Under the pieces are notes generated by a model. The model saw nothing but the letters and a program-made list of their open reading frames with translations, did no database searches and had not been told where the DNA came from. DNA of 44,196 nt from an uncultured Parabacteroides sp. GTDB lineage: Bacteria > Bacteroidota > Bacteroidia > Bacteroidales > Tannerellaceae. The translations under genes and the position numbers were made by a program. Location: the NCBI GenBank assembly GCA_949289155.1, contig CASEMX010000022.1, positions 1 to 44,196 on the forward strand, written 5' to 3'. Of the stretch, positions 34,876 to 43,265 are shown in pieces (within the stretch, counting starts at the first letter, position 1; every line of letters starts with the position of its first letter).

Positions 34876-36147
34876 CTATAATATATTTATAATGGTATCG
34901 TTATATTGACGATGCAGGCTGTCCAATTCAGCCAAGAACCGTTGGCTAACCACTGCAAAGCTGTCTTTTAGTTCCGGTTTGATGGGATTAGAGGGCGGAG
35001 CCTCCATCGCTAACGGATTAATCGCCTCCCCATTTTTATATACCCGGAAGTCCAAGTGCGGTCCGGTGGACAGTCCGGTTGAACCGACGTATCCGATGAC
35101 TTCTCCCTGCTGGACATACGTGCCGACTGCCAATCCTTTAGCGTAACGGCTCAGGTGCATATAGGAGGTGGTGTACATCGAGTTATGCTTTATCTTAACC
35201 GTATTGCCGCCACCGCCTGCCCAACCTTTGGCGATGACTGTTCCGGCTCCGATACTCTTCACCGGCGTCCCTGTCGGTGCGGCATAATCCACGCCATGAT
35301 GCGCGCGATAGCGTTTCAATATCGGATGGAAACGGGCATTGCTGAAGCGTGACGTGATACGGAAGAAATCCAACGGCGCTTTCAGGAAGGCTTTTCGGAG
35401 ACTGTTCCCTTCGGTGTCGAAATACTCGAAGATGCTGTCTTGCATAAAGGGGATTGCCGTAAAGGTCTTCCCTTGGTGGGTGAAGATAGCCGCGTCTACT
35501 GAGGCAATATCCAGTGAAGTCGTGTCATCGATATAGGCTTCGTTGTAGATAACTTGGAATGAATCCCCCTCTTTGATATCGAAGAAGTCGATTTGCCAAG
35601 CATAGACATCGGATATCTTCAAGGCAAGCAGCGGCGATGCCCCGCTTTCGTCAATGACGTTCCATAATGAGGAATGGATTGTCCCTTCGATATATTTCCG
35701 TTTCAACGTAACATCTTTTTGATATTCGTATGCCCGGATGGAATCGCCGGTCAGGTCGATAACCGCATAGTCGGTCAATGACTTGGCGAAGGCAATGTAA
35801 CGGATAACTTCCAATGTATCCATCGTCGTCAATGTGCAATAATGCATACCGGCGCGGATTTTTGTCGGGTCGAGCACTTCTGCCGATGCCCGGCTGATGC
35901 TGTCGGCTTTTAAGGCAGAGAATCCTAACCGAGCGAATATAGTTGCAGGATTATCTCCCGGATTGATGGTAAAGCGATTGAGGTTCATCGAGTCGATACA
36001 TACGCCATATTCATAAATATGTGGAATAGTATCGACGGGTTCGCTTGGCGTCTCTTCCGCTTGTTGCTTTTTATGTTGGCAACTATCAAGGCTTATCAGC
36101 AGAAAAAGCCCGGCAAGCGCCATGAATAGGGAGATATATTTTTTCAT
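34876..36147 (-). CDS. M23 family metallopeptidase lipoprotein
   Basis: A 423-residue cell-wall peptidase-like protein. Its signal peptide has a lipobox (ISLDSC). Residues ~45-250 are N-terminal beta/OapA-like domains, and the LytM domain follows (~280-390): HHGVDYAAPTGTPV, GNTVKIKHNSMYTTSYMHLS and GPHLDFRVYKNG. The first zinc ligands (HxxxD) and the MH histidine are present; the last site reads HLD instead of the usual HxH, so Asp would stand where the third zinc ligand is expected. It may still be active, or be a regulator. Divergent from the MATE gene. Confidence 0.92.
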   Translation of the reverse strand: MKKYISLFMALAGLFLLISLDSCQHKKQQAEETPSEPVDTIPHIYEYGVCIDSMNLNRFTINPGDNPATIFARLGFSALKADSISRASAEVLDPTKIRAGMHYCTLTTMDTLEVIRYIAFAKSLTDYAVIDLTGDSIRAYEYQKDVTLKRKYIEGTIHSSLWNVIDESGASPLLALKISDVYAWQIDFFDIKEGDSFQVIYNEAYIDDTTSLDIASVDAAIFTHQGKTFTAIPFMQDSIFEYFDTEGNSLRKAFLKAPLDFFRITSRFSNARFHPILKRYRAHHGVDYAAPTGTPVKSIGAGTVIAKGWAGGGGNTVKIKHNSMYTTSYMHLSRYAKGLAVGTYVQQGEVIGYVGSTGLSTGPHLDFRVYKNGEAINPLAMEAPPSNPIKPELKDSFAVVSQRFLAELDSLHRQYNDTIINIL

Positions 36148-36184
36148 CTTTGATAGAAATCAACAAATAACCATTATGTTTTGG

Positions 36185-36192
36185 CAAATATA
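36185..36192 (-). promoter_or_regulatory. -7 element before M23 peptidase gene
   Basis: Minus-strand TATATTTG, with ATTG 20 bp upstream at the -33 position (3 of 4 match). Confidence 0.6.
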
Positions 36193-36224
36193 GGGAATTA
36201 ATAGAAAAGGAACAATCAATTTTT

Positions 36225-36232
36225 TACCTTTG
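36225..36232 (+). promoter_or_regulatory. -7 element before MATE gene
   Basis: TACCTTTG 27 bp before the ATG at 36260, back to back with the M23 promoter. Confidence 0.6.
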
Positions 36233-36259
36233 CACGCTAATTTTCAAAATCTGCGACGA

Positions 36260-37630
36260 ATGGACTTGAATTTATTCCGCTCCCGTGACGGACTACGCGG
36301 TAAACTTTTGCGCTTGACCGGCCCTATCTTCTTGGAAACCTTCCTTATCCTTTTGTTGGGCGTGGTAGATACATTAATGTTGAGCCATTATTCAGATAAT
36401 GCGGTTGCGGCGGTAGGCGTGGTGAACCAATTGCTGAATATGGTCTTTCTTCTGTTCAATGTAACCGCAGTCGGGACATCCGTCATGTGTGCGCTTTATT
36501 TTGGAGCGAAAGATTCGAAAAGCTTTACCCAAGTTGTGGGCGTTTCGTTGCTGTTTAACGCGATTGTCGGGATTATTATCAGTCTGTTGCTCATGTTCGG
36601 CGGACGGCAAATGCTGGTGTGGATGGATATCCGCCCGGATTTGATGCCGATGGCGGTTTCTTATATGAAGATTGTCGGTGGGTTCGGTTTCCTGCAAGCG
36701 ATTATTTTTACGATATCGGCAGTCCTTCGTGCGGCGAACAAGCCGAATTACTCCATGCAGGTTGCTGTTTTGATTAACCTGTTCAATATTGTCGGGAACT
36801 ATTCCCTGATTTACGGACATTTCGGATTCCCTGAGATGGGAGTCGAGGGTGCTGCGCTCTCCACGACGTTAAGTCGCGTGTTAGGTATGACTTTATTGTT
36901 CATTGTCCTGTTCAAACGCTTGGTGCGCCGCTTCCCGTTGGCCTATTTCCGTCCTTTCCCCTTCGATAAACTGAAGTCGGTATTGAAGGTGGGTATGCCC
37001 TCTGCCGCCGAACAGATATCTTACGATGCTGCACAGGTGTGTGTCGTCTATTTTATCAATATGTTGGGCAACGAAGTCCTTGCGGCACGGGTTTATATCA
37101 TGAATATTGTCATTATCGGTTATATATTTTCCCTCTCGATGGCGAGTGCCACGTCGATATGTACCGGCAATCTGGTCGGCTCCGGCAAGAAACAGGCGGC
37201 TTATGTCCTGAGTTGGTACGCTTGGAAGCGTTCGTTGATGATTACCTTCATCGCCAGTGTCGGCGTTTACCTCTGCGGACGCTTCCTGTTAGGTTGCTTT
37301 ACCGAGAACGAATCGATTATTCGGATAGCCATGACCGCCTTGCTGATTGACATTTTCCTTGAACATGGGCGCGCTACGGTGCTGATGTTCCTCTTCTGCC
37401 TGCGCTCGGTAGGCGATGTCATCGTGCCGGTACTGATTGAAATCGTCTGTATGTGGGTATTTGCCGTTACCTGCGGCTATCTGTTCGGTATCGCCATGGG
37501 ACTCGGACTTGCCGGCATTTGGGTAGGCTTGGCTTTGGACGAAAGCTCGCGCGGCGTCGTATTGGCTTTCCGCTGGCGTACACAGAAATGGAAGAAGCGG
37601 AATCTGATAAAGAGCAAGGAGGCGGAGTAA
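36260..37630 (+). CDS. MATE family efflux transporter
   Basis: A 456-residue polytopic membrane protein with about 12 hydrophobic segments in two similar halves. It starts LLRLTGPIFLETFLILLLGVVDTLML, the MatE pattern, with the second-half counterpart VLKVGMPSAAEQISYDAAQ. It should export cationic drugs or metabolites in exchange for Na+ or H+; the substrate is unknown. I start at ATG 36260 (MDLNLFRSRDGL) because the frame upstream starts from a TTG inside the promoter element. Confidence 0.93.
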   Translation: MDLNLFRSRDGLRGKLLRLTGPIFLETFLILLLGVVDTLMLSHYSDNAVAAVGVVNQLLNMVFLLFNVTAVGTSVMCALYFGAKDSKSFTQVVGVSLLFNAIVGIIISLLLMFGGRQMLVWMDIRPDLMPMAVSYMKIVGGFGFLQAIIFTISAVLRAANKPNYSMQVAVLINLFNIVGNYSLIYGHFGFPEMGVEGAALSTTLSRVLGMTLLFIVLFKRLVRRFPLAYFRPFPFDKLKSVLKVGMPSAAEQISYDAAQVCVVYFINMLGNEVLAARVYIMNIVIIGYIFSLSMASATSICTGNLVGSGKKQAAYVLSWYAWKRSLMITFIASVGVYLCGRFLLGCFTENESIIRIAMTALLIDIFLEHGRATVLMFLFCLRSVGDVIVPVLIEIVCMWVFAVTCGYLFGIAMGLGLAGIWVGLALDESSRGVVLAFRWRTQKWKKRNLIKSKEAE

Positions 37631-37644
37631 GAATGATTGGCTTG

Positions 37645-38106
37645 TTACTTTTGGCTTGACCCAAAAGTAACCAAAAGGTCAAGGCTGCGCCTGCTTCGCT
37701 ACTCTCTCCCTGCATTCCGCTGCTCGCGCCGCAAACTCGCCTTCGGCTCAGACAGGCGACGCTCACGGGCGCTCCATTCCGGTCGCTCGCTTAACGCTCA
37801 CCAGCCGAGGCCAATCTAATAGCTCCCCTGCCTCTTAGGGGAGCTGCCCGGAGGGCTGAGGGGTAATCTTTCTCTCGCCTTCGGCGCCTTCGGCATCGGG
37901 TTCCTAACTACTAACTCCTAACTACCAACTACTAACTCCTAACTTCTATACCATATATAATATAGGAAGGATTGGCCTAACGTAAGAGGCGTTAAGCAAA
38001 TTCCGAGCGCAGCGAGTTTCCGAAATTTTAGCGGAGCGATGCGAATTTGTAGCCTCTGGAGTGTAAGCTTTGACCTTTTGGTTCTTTTGGGTCAAGCCAA
38101 AAGAAC
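37645..38106. repeat. Block bounded by ~40-bp inverted repeats
   Basis: The left end (37645-37687) contains TTACTTTTGG/CCAAAAGTAA around CTTGAC and then CCAAAAGGTCAAGGCT; the right end (38067-38106) contains AGCTTTGACCTTTTGG then GTTCTTTTGG/CCAAAAGAAC around GTCAAG. The ends are reverse complements with few mismatches, each with its own inner palindrome. The ~380 bp between is non-coding (GAGCGCAGCGAG-, GCCTTCGGC-rich words). The layout resembles a MITE. Confidence 0.7.
37821..37864. repeat. Dispersed hairpin repeat, copy 2
   Basis: AGCTCCCCT...TAGGGGAGCTGCCC...GCTGAGGGGT: the same repeat as at 4-50 in the opposite orientation. Confidence 0.6.
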
Positions 38107-38128
38107 GAAGGAATATAGGCTGGAAAAT

Positions 38129-38256
38129 ACTTAGTAAGCAGCAAGAAAACTACTTACTAAGTAGTGCCCCCCTCAACTTAGTAAGCTGACGAACGACTGC
38201 TTACCGATGCGACAAGCAACAACTTAGTAAGCAGTTTCCGAACTGCATACTAAGCA
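38129..38256. repeat. Palindromic array D, 3 units of ~46 bp
   Basis: Units start with ACTTAGTAAGC at 38129, 38176 and 38222. Each contains a facing inverted word (CTTACTAAGT, GCTTAC, GCATACTAAG), so each unit can fold into a hairpin; the third gives CTTAGTAAGCAGTT facing AACTGCATACTAAG. Confidence 0.75.
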
Positions 38257-38270
38257 TCCAAAAACTCCCT

Positions 38271-38440
38271 CTCGTAGCGACCAACAAGTCTATATCGTAG
38301 CGACTGACCTTTCCATATCGTAGCGGCCGACCTCGCTACGATATAGAGGCAACAGTCGCTACGATATAGACTTGTCAGCCTCCACGATATAGATCTGTCG
38401 GGTTCTACGATATGCACTTGCCGGACGTTACGAGGGGGAA
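38271..38440 (+). repeat. Hairpin-rich repeat element C, copy 2
   Basis: Starts ACTCCCTCTCGTAGCGACC, then CAAGTCTATATCGTAGCGAC, ATATCGTAGCGG, and the inverted CGCTACGATAT and GTCGCTACGATATAGACTTG, ending TTGCCGGACG. It aligns with the reverse complement of 11985-12185. It lies 15-20 bp after array D. Confidence 0.8.
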
Positions 38441-38500
38441 ATAAAAGTCGTAAAGCGAAGGATTTTTAGGTTGCTTGGGGAGGAGGCAAAGGGGACGAGC

Positions 38501-38520
38501 TATACCATATTATATATATA
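38501..38520 (+). repeat. AT-rich 20-bp word, copy 2
   Basis: TATACCATATTATATATATA, identical to 12266-12285. A related TATACCATATATAATATAGG is at about 37949. Confidence 0.6.
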
Positions 38521-38670
38521 ATGGGGGGAATTATCCCTCCTTTTGATAAATATCCCAAAATATTTTTCACTTTTCTTTTGAATTTATCTTAGAGATGCCT
38601 AATTTTGTCGCAATTCCGTGAGGATTAGGTGTAATCCTTCGGAAGGACATATTGAGTTATAGCATTTACG

Positions 38671-38880
38671 GTATTATTCCTACCATAGAAAATCGCCAAT
38701 TTTTTATCTCGCTGGAATAATAAACAAAGAATGCTTGCACTCTTGCTGTATGCTTTTTGAAAGGGAAAAGTACATCTAACAGCATAGAGTGCGGGCTGTT
38801 GTTTAATTATTAGCGAGATGGGCGTTTGGCGATGCCCCTATGGTAAATAATAAACAACTCGCCCGCACTTTCTTTTTGTA
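38671..38880 (+). promoter_or_regulatory. Large hairpin leader with a third, competing arm
   Basis: Arm 1 (38671-38749: TACCATAG, ATCGCCAA, ATCTCGCT, AATAATAAACAA, GCACTC, GCTGT) pairs in order with arm 2 (38779-38853: ACAGC, GAGTGC, TTGTTTAATTATT, AGCGAGAT, TTGGCGAT, CTATGGTA) around a 29-nt loop. A third segment (38848-38869, TAATAAACAAC-TC-GCCCGCACT) can instead pair with arm 2 at 38788-38812 (AGTGCGGGC-TGTTGTTTA), and is followed by TTTCTTTTTG like a terminator. It ends 77 bp before the 1314-residue gene. A switch is an inference; it could also be a MITE-like element. Confidence 0.55.
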
Positions 38881-38956
38881 TAATCGTTTGGTTTAGTTGG
38901 TCGTAAATGCAGCCAAGGCAGAATTTATTATTACTAACTAAATTAAATACAGTATT

Positions 38957-41900
38957 ATGACAAAGAGAATTTTAACTTTTTTAGTGGCGTTCTTGGCAAC
39001 GTTGTCAGGAGCGGTGTGGGGGCAGAACAGAGGCAATGCAGATAATCCATTGGATATTGGAAATAGAAGCTCTGTTTTGGAAATAGACGACAGTGAAGAA
39101 TGGTTTATTACAACAAGCTCGTTGAATACTAAAGGTATTGTCATTAAATCAGGAGGAGTGGTGGACAATAACCATAATAAGCCAACTATTCACTTAATTA
39201 ATGTCAATCTTCAAGCAGGAGGGTCTGCAATTATTGCTGAAGAATATACAGATCCTATTATCATCTTAGAAGGAGTCAATACTATTCAATCTAACGGTAC
39301 TGATGCTGCAATCAGAGTTCCTACGGACCCGATTCCTGGAGCAACACTTACTATTGATGCACGTAGTACAGGTATTTTGAATATTATCATGGAAGGTAAT
39401 GAAAATACTTTTAGTAACAAAATAGCTATTGGCAATACAATAGCTGGTCCTTCTGAGGATATATATGATTGTGGCTCTATAACAGTTAATGGTGGAACGA
39501 TTAAGACTAATGGACGTATAGGGCGAGTTAATCAACATGGATTTCGTTTTTCAGGAAATGCAATTGTTATCGCCAATGAAATTGCCGGATTTAATTATAA
39601 TGATGAGGACTTACGTAATGGAGGTCTCTTATTCTTAAACGATGACACTCCTTATGTTGGAGAATTCCATACTCCTGAAAAAGACCCTGAGTTTACTTTA
39701 AGCTCTCCGCTTCCTGAACCGTACAAAATTGAGTTGCGTGCTGATGGTGTGAAGGTCGAAATAGGTCCGGATCAGAGTTTGACTGAAGAGCAGTTAATCG
39801 ATCAAGGTGGACAAATAAAAGGGTATAAAGTAACTTATACATCTCCTGACAATGTTCCTATGACAACCGAAGTTGCACTTCCTGCAACAAAGTTCGTTAA
39901 TTCTAAATACACAGTAGAGAAATGGGATGCTAATGCACAAGCACAAAGCGAAAACACAGTCTATAAGCATATTGATACCCATTGGTTAAAAAACGGAACA
40001 GAATGGGTGAGTGCTAACACAGAGGTTACTGAATCTACACCAGAATATACAACACTTCCTAATATTGGGAAAAAAGAATATCAAGCTGTATGGTATTTGC
40101 AAAGTAAAACTATCAGCTACAACTTAGCAGACGGTTTTACCGGAGCATTCAATTTGTGGTATCCAGATACTGATACGGACTTCCTATTTACAGCGAGTGA
40201 GCAATCTGGTGGTGATTTAAAGACGTTAGCCCAAGTTGGTTTACAATTATCCGACGGGGAGGATGGAAATGGCAATACTATTGTTGCTGGTTCTCCTATA
40301 ACAGATGAAGGTACATTTACTACTAAATTAAGTTTGACATCGAGCACGACTAATGCACCAACCGGATTAGAAACAACTTTGACCGTAGAAACAAGTTCAA
40401 CTGAATTGGATATCAGTGATAATAGTGAAGTATCCATTACGTTCAATGGTGGTGATTTTACTTATAATGGCAAGGCACAAGAAAATATTGGTAGCTTAGT
40501 TTCTGTTGTAAATGCGTCAACTCAAACTCCGTTTACATACGGCACACATTATTTCTTAAAGTTCACTCAAGATGGAAATGATGCGACTTTCCAAGATGCA
40601 GGAGACTATACAGTAAAGGTTGTAGCAGTAGATAACAATGGACTTTTGACTGGAGAGAAAGAATTGACAGAAACAGTCACCATCAAACCTGCCACATTAA
40701 CCATTGAAGTAAGCAATGTTGAATGGACTATCGGTGAGGCAGAGCCGGATTATAAAGAAGATGCTGAGTTTACTTTAGAAACCATTTATAGTGTAGAAGA
40801 TACACCGGATGATGTTTCCATCAATAAAGATGCTACTGGATTTGATGGTTCTGTAACCGGTAATACTTGGAAGACTACGCCGGGAACTTACACTGTTAAT
40901 TACTCTGGCTTGGAATTGACAGGAAGTCGTGCAGAGAACTATACATTAAATAATGTAACTACTGCGGAAGGCAAACTGATTGTTTCAGTAGAAGGAACAA
41001 CAGAAGACCCGATTGACGATGAAGGAGATAACCCTTTGATTTCCGCTACTGGCGATTGGGCTGATGGAACTCGTGAGTATGATGGTAAGGAACATCCATT
41101 GACAGAAATCGAAGTGAAGAACGGAACAGAAACAGCAACCATCTCTCTTGCTGATGTAACTATTACTTATTCTTATCAGCAGACAGCGGAAGCTGAAGCT
41201 ACAACTCCGGAAGCAGTTAAGAATGCAGGTAGTTATACGGCTACCTTTACCTTCCCGGACAACAAATATGGTTATAAAGGAACAGGTAAAGTATCTTTGG
41301 AAATAACAAAAGCCACCTTCACTGTTTCTGGAAAGAATAACAGTGAAATCACAGTTAAACAAGGTGATAATATTAATAATCTGAATGCCGCAGATTATAT
41401 CACTATCACCGGAGTTGAGGTTGAAGGTAAGAAGGAAACGCCGACTATCAGTGGTTGGTTGGCTCCGAATGAAGGTGTATCTACTGCAGAAAAGAATGAA
41501 ACGGGTTTCGAGAACGCATTTAGCTTTGATAATGTTGAAGTAGAGAATAGCACTAACTGTTTATTGAGTAATTATAACGAGATAACAACTTGGCCAAAAA
41601 TCAAACTTATCGTCGGTCCGATTACTATCAATCCGGATACAGACGGTAGCGGTGATGGCGATGATGAGGTTATCGGCGGTGAGGATGCAGACGGCGACGG
41701 AACATTCCCGTCGGATAGAGATATCATTATCCTTGCAACAGGTGATGCTGAGGTGAAGAATAATGTCTATAATGGTAGCGCACACACATTGGCATTGTTG
41801 AAGATTGGCGATTATACGTTGGCTGAGACAACAGATTATAAAGTAGAGTATGATTCTGATGATACGCCAAGTACAAATTCAGTAGGTTTGCCACTCCATG

Positions 41901-42901
41901 CTGCAACTTATTCAGCAGAGATTACTTTAAATGAGAATAGCCCTTATGAATTGGAAGACGGAAGCAAGGAGTTTAGCTTGGACGGCATTACGATTGCTCA
42001 GCGTTCGATGATGGTTTCCTTTGTTAAGGTAGTTTCTTCTGTAGAAGACCTGAATGATATCAACAAGTTGGTACAGTTCGAGGAAATGGCAGGTAATCGT
42101 GGATTGGTTGACGGTGAAGAGCCGACAGTTGATGCCGAAGTCACAGCAACAGACTTAGGTGACGGACGTTATCAGGTAACGATTCCGCGCGAATCCTTCA
42201 AGATTTCTACGAATGAAGTGGGTAAGTTCTATTTGTCTGACTATTTAGCAGAAGTGGACTTTAACGGAGATGGTACAGGCGATGCGGACATTACAGATGA
42301 TAACAATGATGGTGAAGGTGATATCGATGATGGCGATGGTAGCGATGACGAGGATATTGTTATCGAAGTAACCGTTGACCCGGATGGTGGCGACCAAGAT
42401 GGTGATGGCTATGTAGATTATTTGTATTACTACAACATCTACGAGGACCAAATCTGCGAGGGTGTGACGGTTGAGTTCAGTCGCGATGTCGTTCGTGAAG
42501 GACAATCTGTCCTTGTAACCGTTAAGGCTGAGGAAGGATTTGATGCAACGAAGCTTGCGTTGCAGTTCAAGCGCAGTCTGTTTGGGAGTTGGGAGGATTT
42601 GACGTTGACACCAACCGAGAATCCGAATGAGTATATCATCAAGAATATCTATACCGATATTTATGTTCGGGCTGAGGGCGCAGTGCCGACAGGCATCGAA
42701 TCGATTGATGGTGTGAAGGTTTATGCGAAAGACGGTAGCCTCTTCGTGCAGACTCCGCAGTTGGAAAATGTAACGATTGTGACTATCACCGGCGCTATTG
42801 TGAAGAGCGAGCAGCAGGTAGGTTTGAAGCAATATACCGGTCTGCAGCGCGGAATTTACGTAGTCCGTGTGGGCGAACAGGTATTCAAGGTACGGAACTA
42901 A
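38957..42901 (+). CDS. Large MBG-repeat surface protein with T9SS sorting domain
   Basis: A 1314-residue exported protein. Signal peptide MTKRILTFLVAFLATLSGAV (cleavage near WGQ); residues ~25-230 form a beta-helix-like region with Thr/Gly/Asn repeats (TLTIDARSTGILNI, GSITVNGGTIKTNG); then InlB/listeria-type and MBG-like domains (FTYNGKAQENIGSLV, AGDYTVKVVAVD, REYDGKEHPLTEIEV, AGSYTATFTF, YNGSAHTLALLKIG). Two Asp/Gly-rich stretches near residues 895-915 and 1100-1155 contain DxDGDG-type calcium-loop motifs. The end (VYAKDGSLFVQTP to VRVGEQVFKVRN) is a T9SS type A sorting domain, closely like the frameshifted gene at 186-1929. It is probably a surface adhesin or structural protein; no enzyme motif is seen. 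Confidence 0.9.
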   Translation: MTKRILTFLVAFLATLSGAVWGQNRGNADNPLDIGNRSSVLEIDDSEEWFITTSSLNTKGIVIKSGGVVDNNHNKPTIHLINVNLQAGGSAIIAEEYTDPIIILEGVNTIQSNGTDAAIRVPTDPIPGATLTIDARSTGILNIIMEGNENTFSNKIAIGNTIAGPSEDIYDCGSITVNGGTIKTNGRIGRVNQHGFRFSGNAIVIANEIAGFNYNDEDLRNGGLLFLNDDTPYVGEFHTPEKDPEFTLSSPLPEPYKIELRADGVKVEIGPDQSLTEEQLIDQGGQIKGYKVTYTSPDNVPMTTEVALPATKFVNSKYTVEKWDANAQAQSENTVYKHIDTHWLKNGTEWVSANTEVTESTPEYTTLPNIGKKEYQAVWYLQSKTISYNLADGFTGAFNLWYPDTDTDFLFTASEQSGGDLKTLAQVGLQLSDGEDGNGNTIVAGSPITDEGTFTTKLSLTSSTTNAPTGLETTLTVETSSTELDISDNSEVSITFNGGDFTYNGKAQENIGSLVSVVNASTQTPFTYGTHYFLKFTQDGNDATFQDAGDYTVKVVAVDNNGLLTGEKELTETVTIKPATLTIEVSNVEWTIGEAEPDYKEDAEFTLETIYSVEDTPDDVSINKDATGFDGSVTGNTWKTTPGTYTVNYSGLELTGSRAENYTLNNVTTAEGKLIVSVEGTTEDPIDDEGDNPLISATGDWADGTREYDGKEHPLTEIEVKNGTETATISLADVTITYSYQQTAEAEATTPEAVKNAGSYTATFTFPDNKYGYKGTGKVSLEITKATFTVSGKNNSEITVKQGDNINNLNAADYITITGVEVEGKKETPTISGWLAPNEGVSTAEKNETGFENAFSFDNVEVENSTNCLLSNYNEITTWPKIKLIVGPITINPDTDGSGDGDDEVIGGEDADGDGTFPSDRDIIILATGDAEVKNNVYNGSAHTLALLKIGDYTLAETTDYKVEYDSDDTPSTNSVGLPLHAATYSAEITLNENSPYELEDGSKEFSLDGITIAQRSMMVSFVKVVSSVEDLNDINKLVQFEEMAGNRGLVDGEEPTVDAEVTATDLGDGRYQVTIPRESFKISTNEVGKFYLSDYLAEVDFNGDGTGDADITDDNNDGEGDIDDGDGSDDEDIVIEVTVDPDGGDQDGDGYVDYLYYYNIYEDQICEGVTVEFSRDVVREGQSVLVTVKAEEGFDATKLALQFKRSLFGSWEDLTLTPTENPNEYIIKNIYTDIYVRAEGAVPTGIESIDGVKVYAKDGSLFVQTPQLENVTIVTITGAIVKSEQQVGLKQYTGLQRGIYVVRVGEQVFKVRN

Positions 42902-42919
42902 TCTGTAACTGCTGATAGG

Positions 42920-42953
42920 AAAGCCCGAAGGCGCAATGCCTCCGGGCTTTTTT
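42920..42953 (+). terminator. Terminator after the MBG-repeat gene
   Basis: Stem AAGCCCG-GGC / GCC-CGGGCTT with loop GCAAT and a T6 run, 19 bp after the stop codon. Confidence 0.85.
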
Positions 42954-42955
42954 GA

Positions 42956-42987
42956 TTTGGATGTACACAAATAAGTACTTATCTTTG
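42956..42987 (+). promoter_or_regulatory. yefM-yoeB promoter
   Basis: TTTG at 42956-42959, 20 bp, then TATCTTTG at 42980-42987. The -33 box overlaps the end of the previous terminator. Confidence 0.75.
42962..42979 (+). promoter_or_regulatory. Putative YefM operator
   Basis: TGTACA (42962-42967) and AGTACT (42974-42979) are two 6-bp palindromes whose centres are 12 bp apart, between the -33 and -7 boxes. E. coli YefM-YoeB binds two TGTACA-core palindromes with a 12-bp centre spacing, so autorepression in the same way is likely. Confidence 0.6.
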
Positions 42988-42999
42988 CCCCAAAACAGC

Positions 43000-43004
43000 G
43001 GAGG
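43000..43004 (+). promoter_or_regulatory. Shine-Dalgarno-like GGAGG before yefM
   Basis: GGAGG ends 6 bp before the ATG at 43011. Most genes in this window have no such site, in line with weak Shine-Dalgarno use in Bacteroidetes, so this one may mark efficient antitoxin translation or transfer. Confidence 0.5.
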
Positions 43005-43010
43005 AATAAT

Positions 43011-43265
43011 ATGAGAACAACAAATTATACCGATTTTAGAGCGAATTTAAAAGGCTATATCGATTCGGTCATTGATGATTGCGACACGGTTGTGATTAAT
43101 CGGGGAAACGGAACAGGTGTCGTGATGATGTCGTTGGATGAATATAACGCGTTGAAGGAGACAGAATACATCATGTCGTCAGAACAAACGATGAAAGATA
43201 TCCGTCAGGGAGAAGAAGATTTGAGAGCAGGCAAAGGAATCGAAGTTAATTTAGATGAATTATGA
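43011..43265 (+). CDS. yefM: Antitoxin, Phd/YefM family
   Basis: An 84-residue antitoxin. The N-terminal ~55 residues match the YefM/Phd DNA-binding fold (NYTDFRANLKGYIDSVIDDCDTV and VVMMSLDEYNALKETEYI), and the acidic C-terminal tail (RQGEEDLRAGKGIEVNLDEL) is the usual toxin-binding segment. It neutralises the YoeB toxin encoded next and represses its own promoter, where a matching operator is visible. The stop overlaps the yoeB start by 4 bp (ATGA), coupling the two. Confidence 0.95.
   Translation: MRTTNYTDFRANLKGYIDSVIDDCDTVVINRGNGTGVVMMSLDEYNALKETEYIMSSEQTMKDIRQGEEDLRAGKGIEVNLDEL

Larger units (their letters stand above)
37631..38956. other. 1.3-kb gap without genes, dense in repeats
   Basis: In order: a repeat-bounded block (37645-38106) holding the second AGCTCCCCT repeat and AACTACTAACTCC words; palindromic array D; element C copy 2; an AT-rich word; and a ~180-nt inverted repeat with a third arm before the next gene. 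Short open frames exist, but none has a convincing start or composition. Confidence 0.8.

Noticed and set aside
38671-38880. Retron msr-msd or 6S RNA
   Set aside because: The long hairpin suggested both, but no reverse transcriptase gene follows, and I could not match a 6S central bulge; left as an unnamed leader structure.
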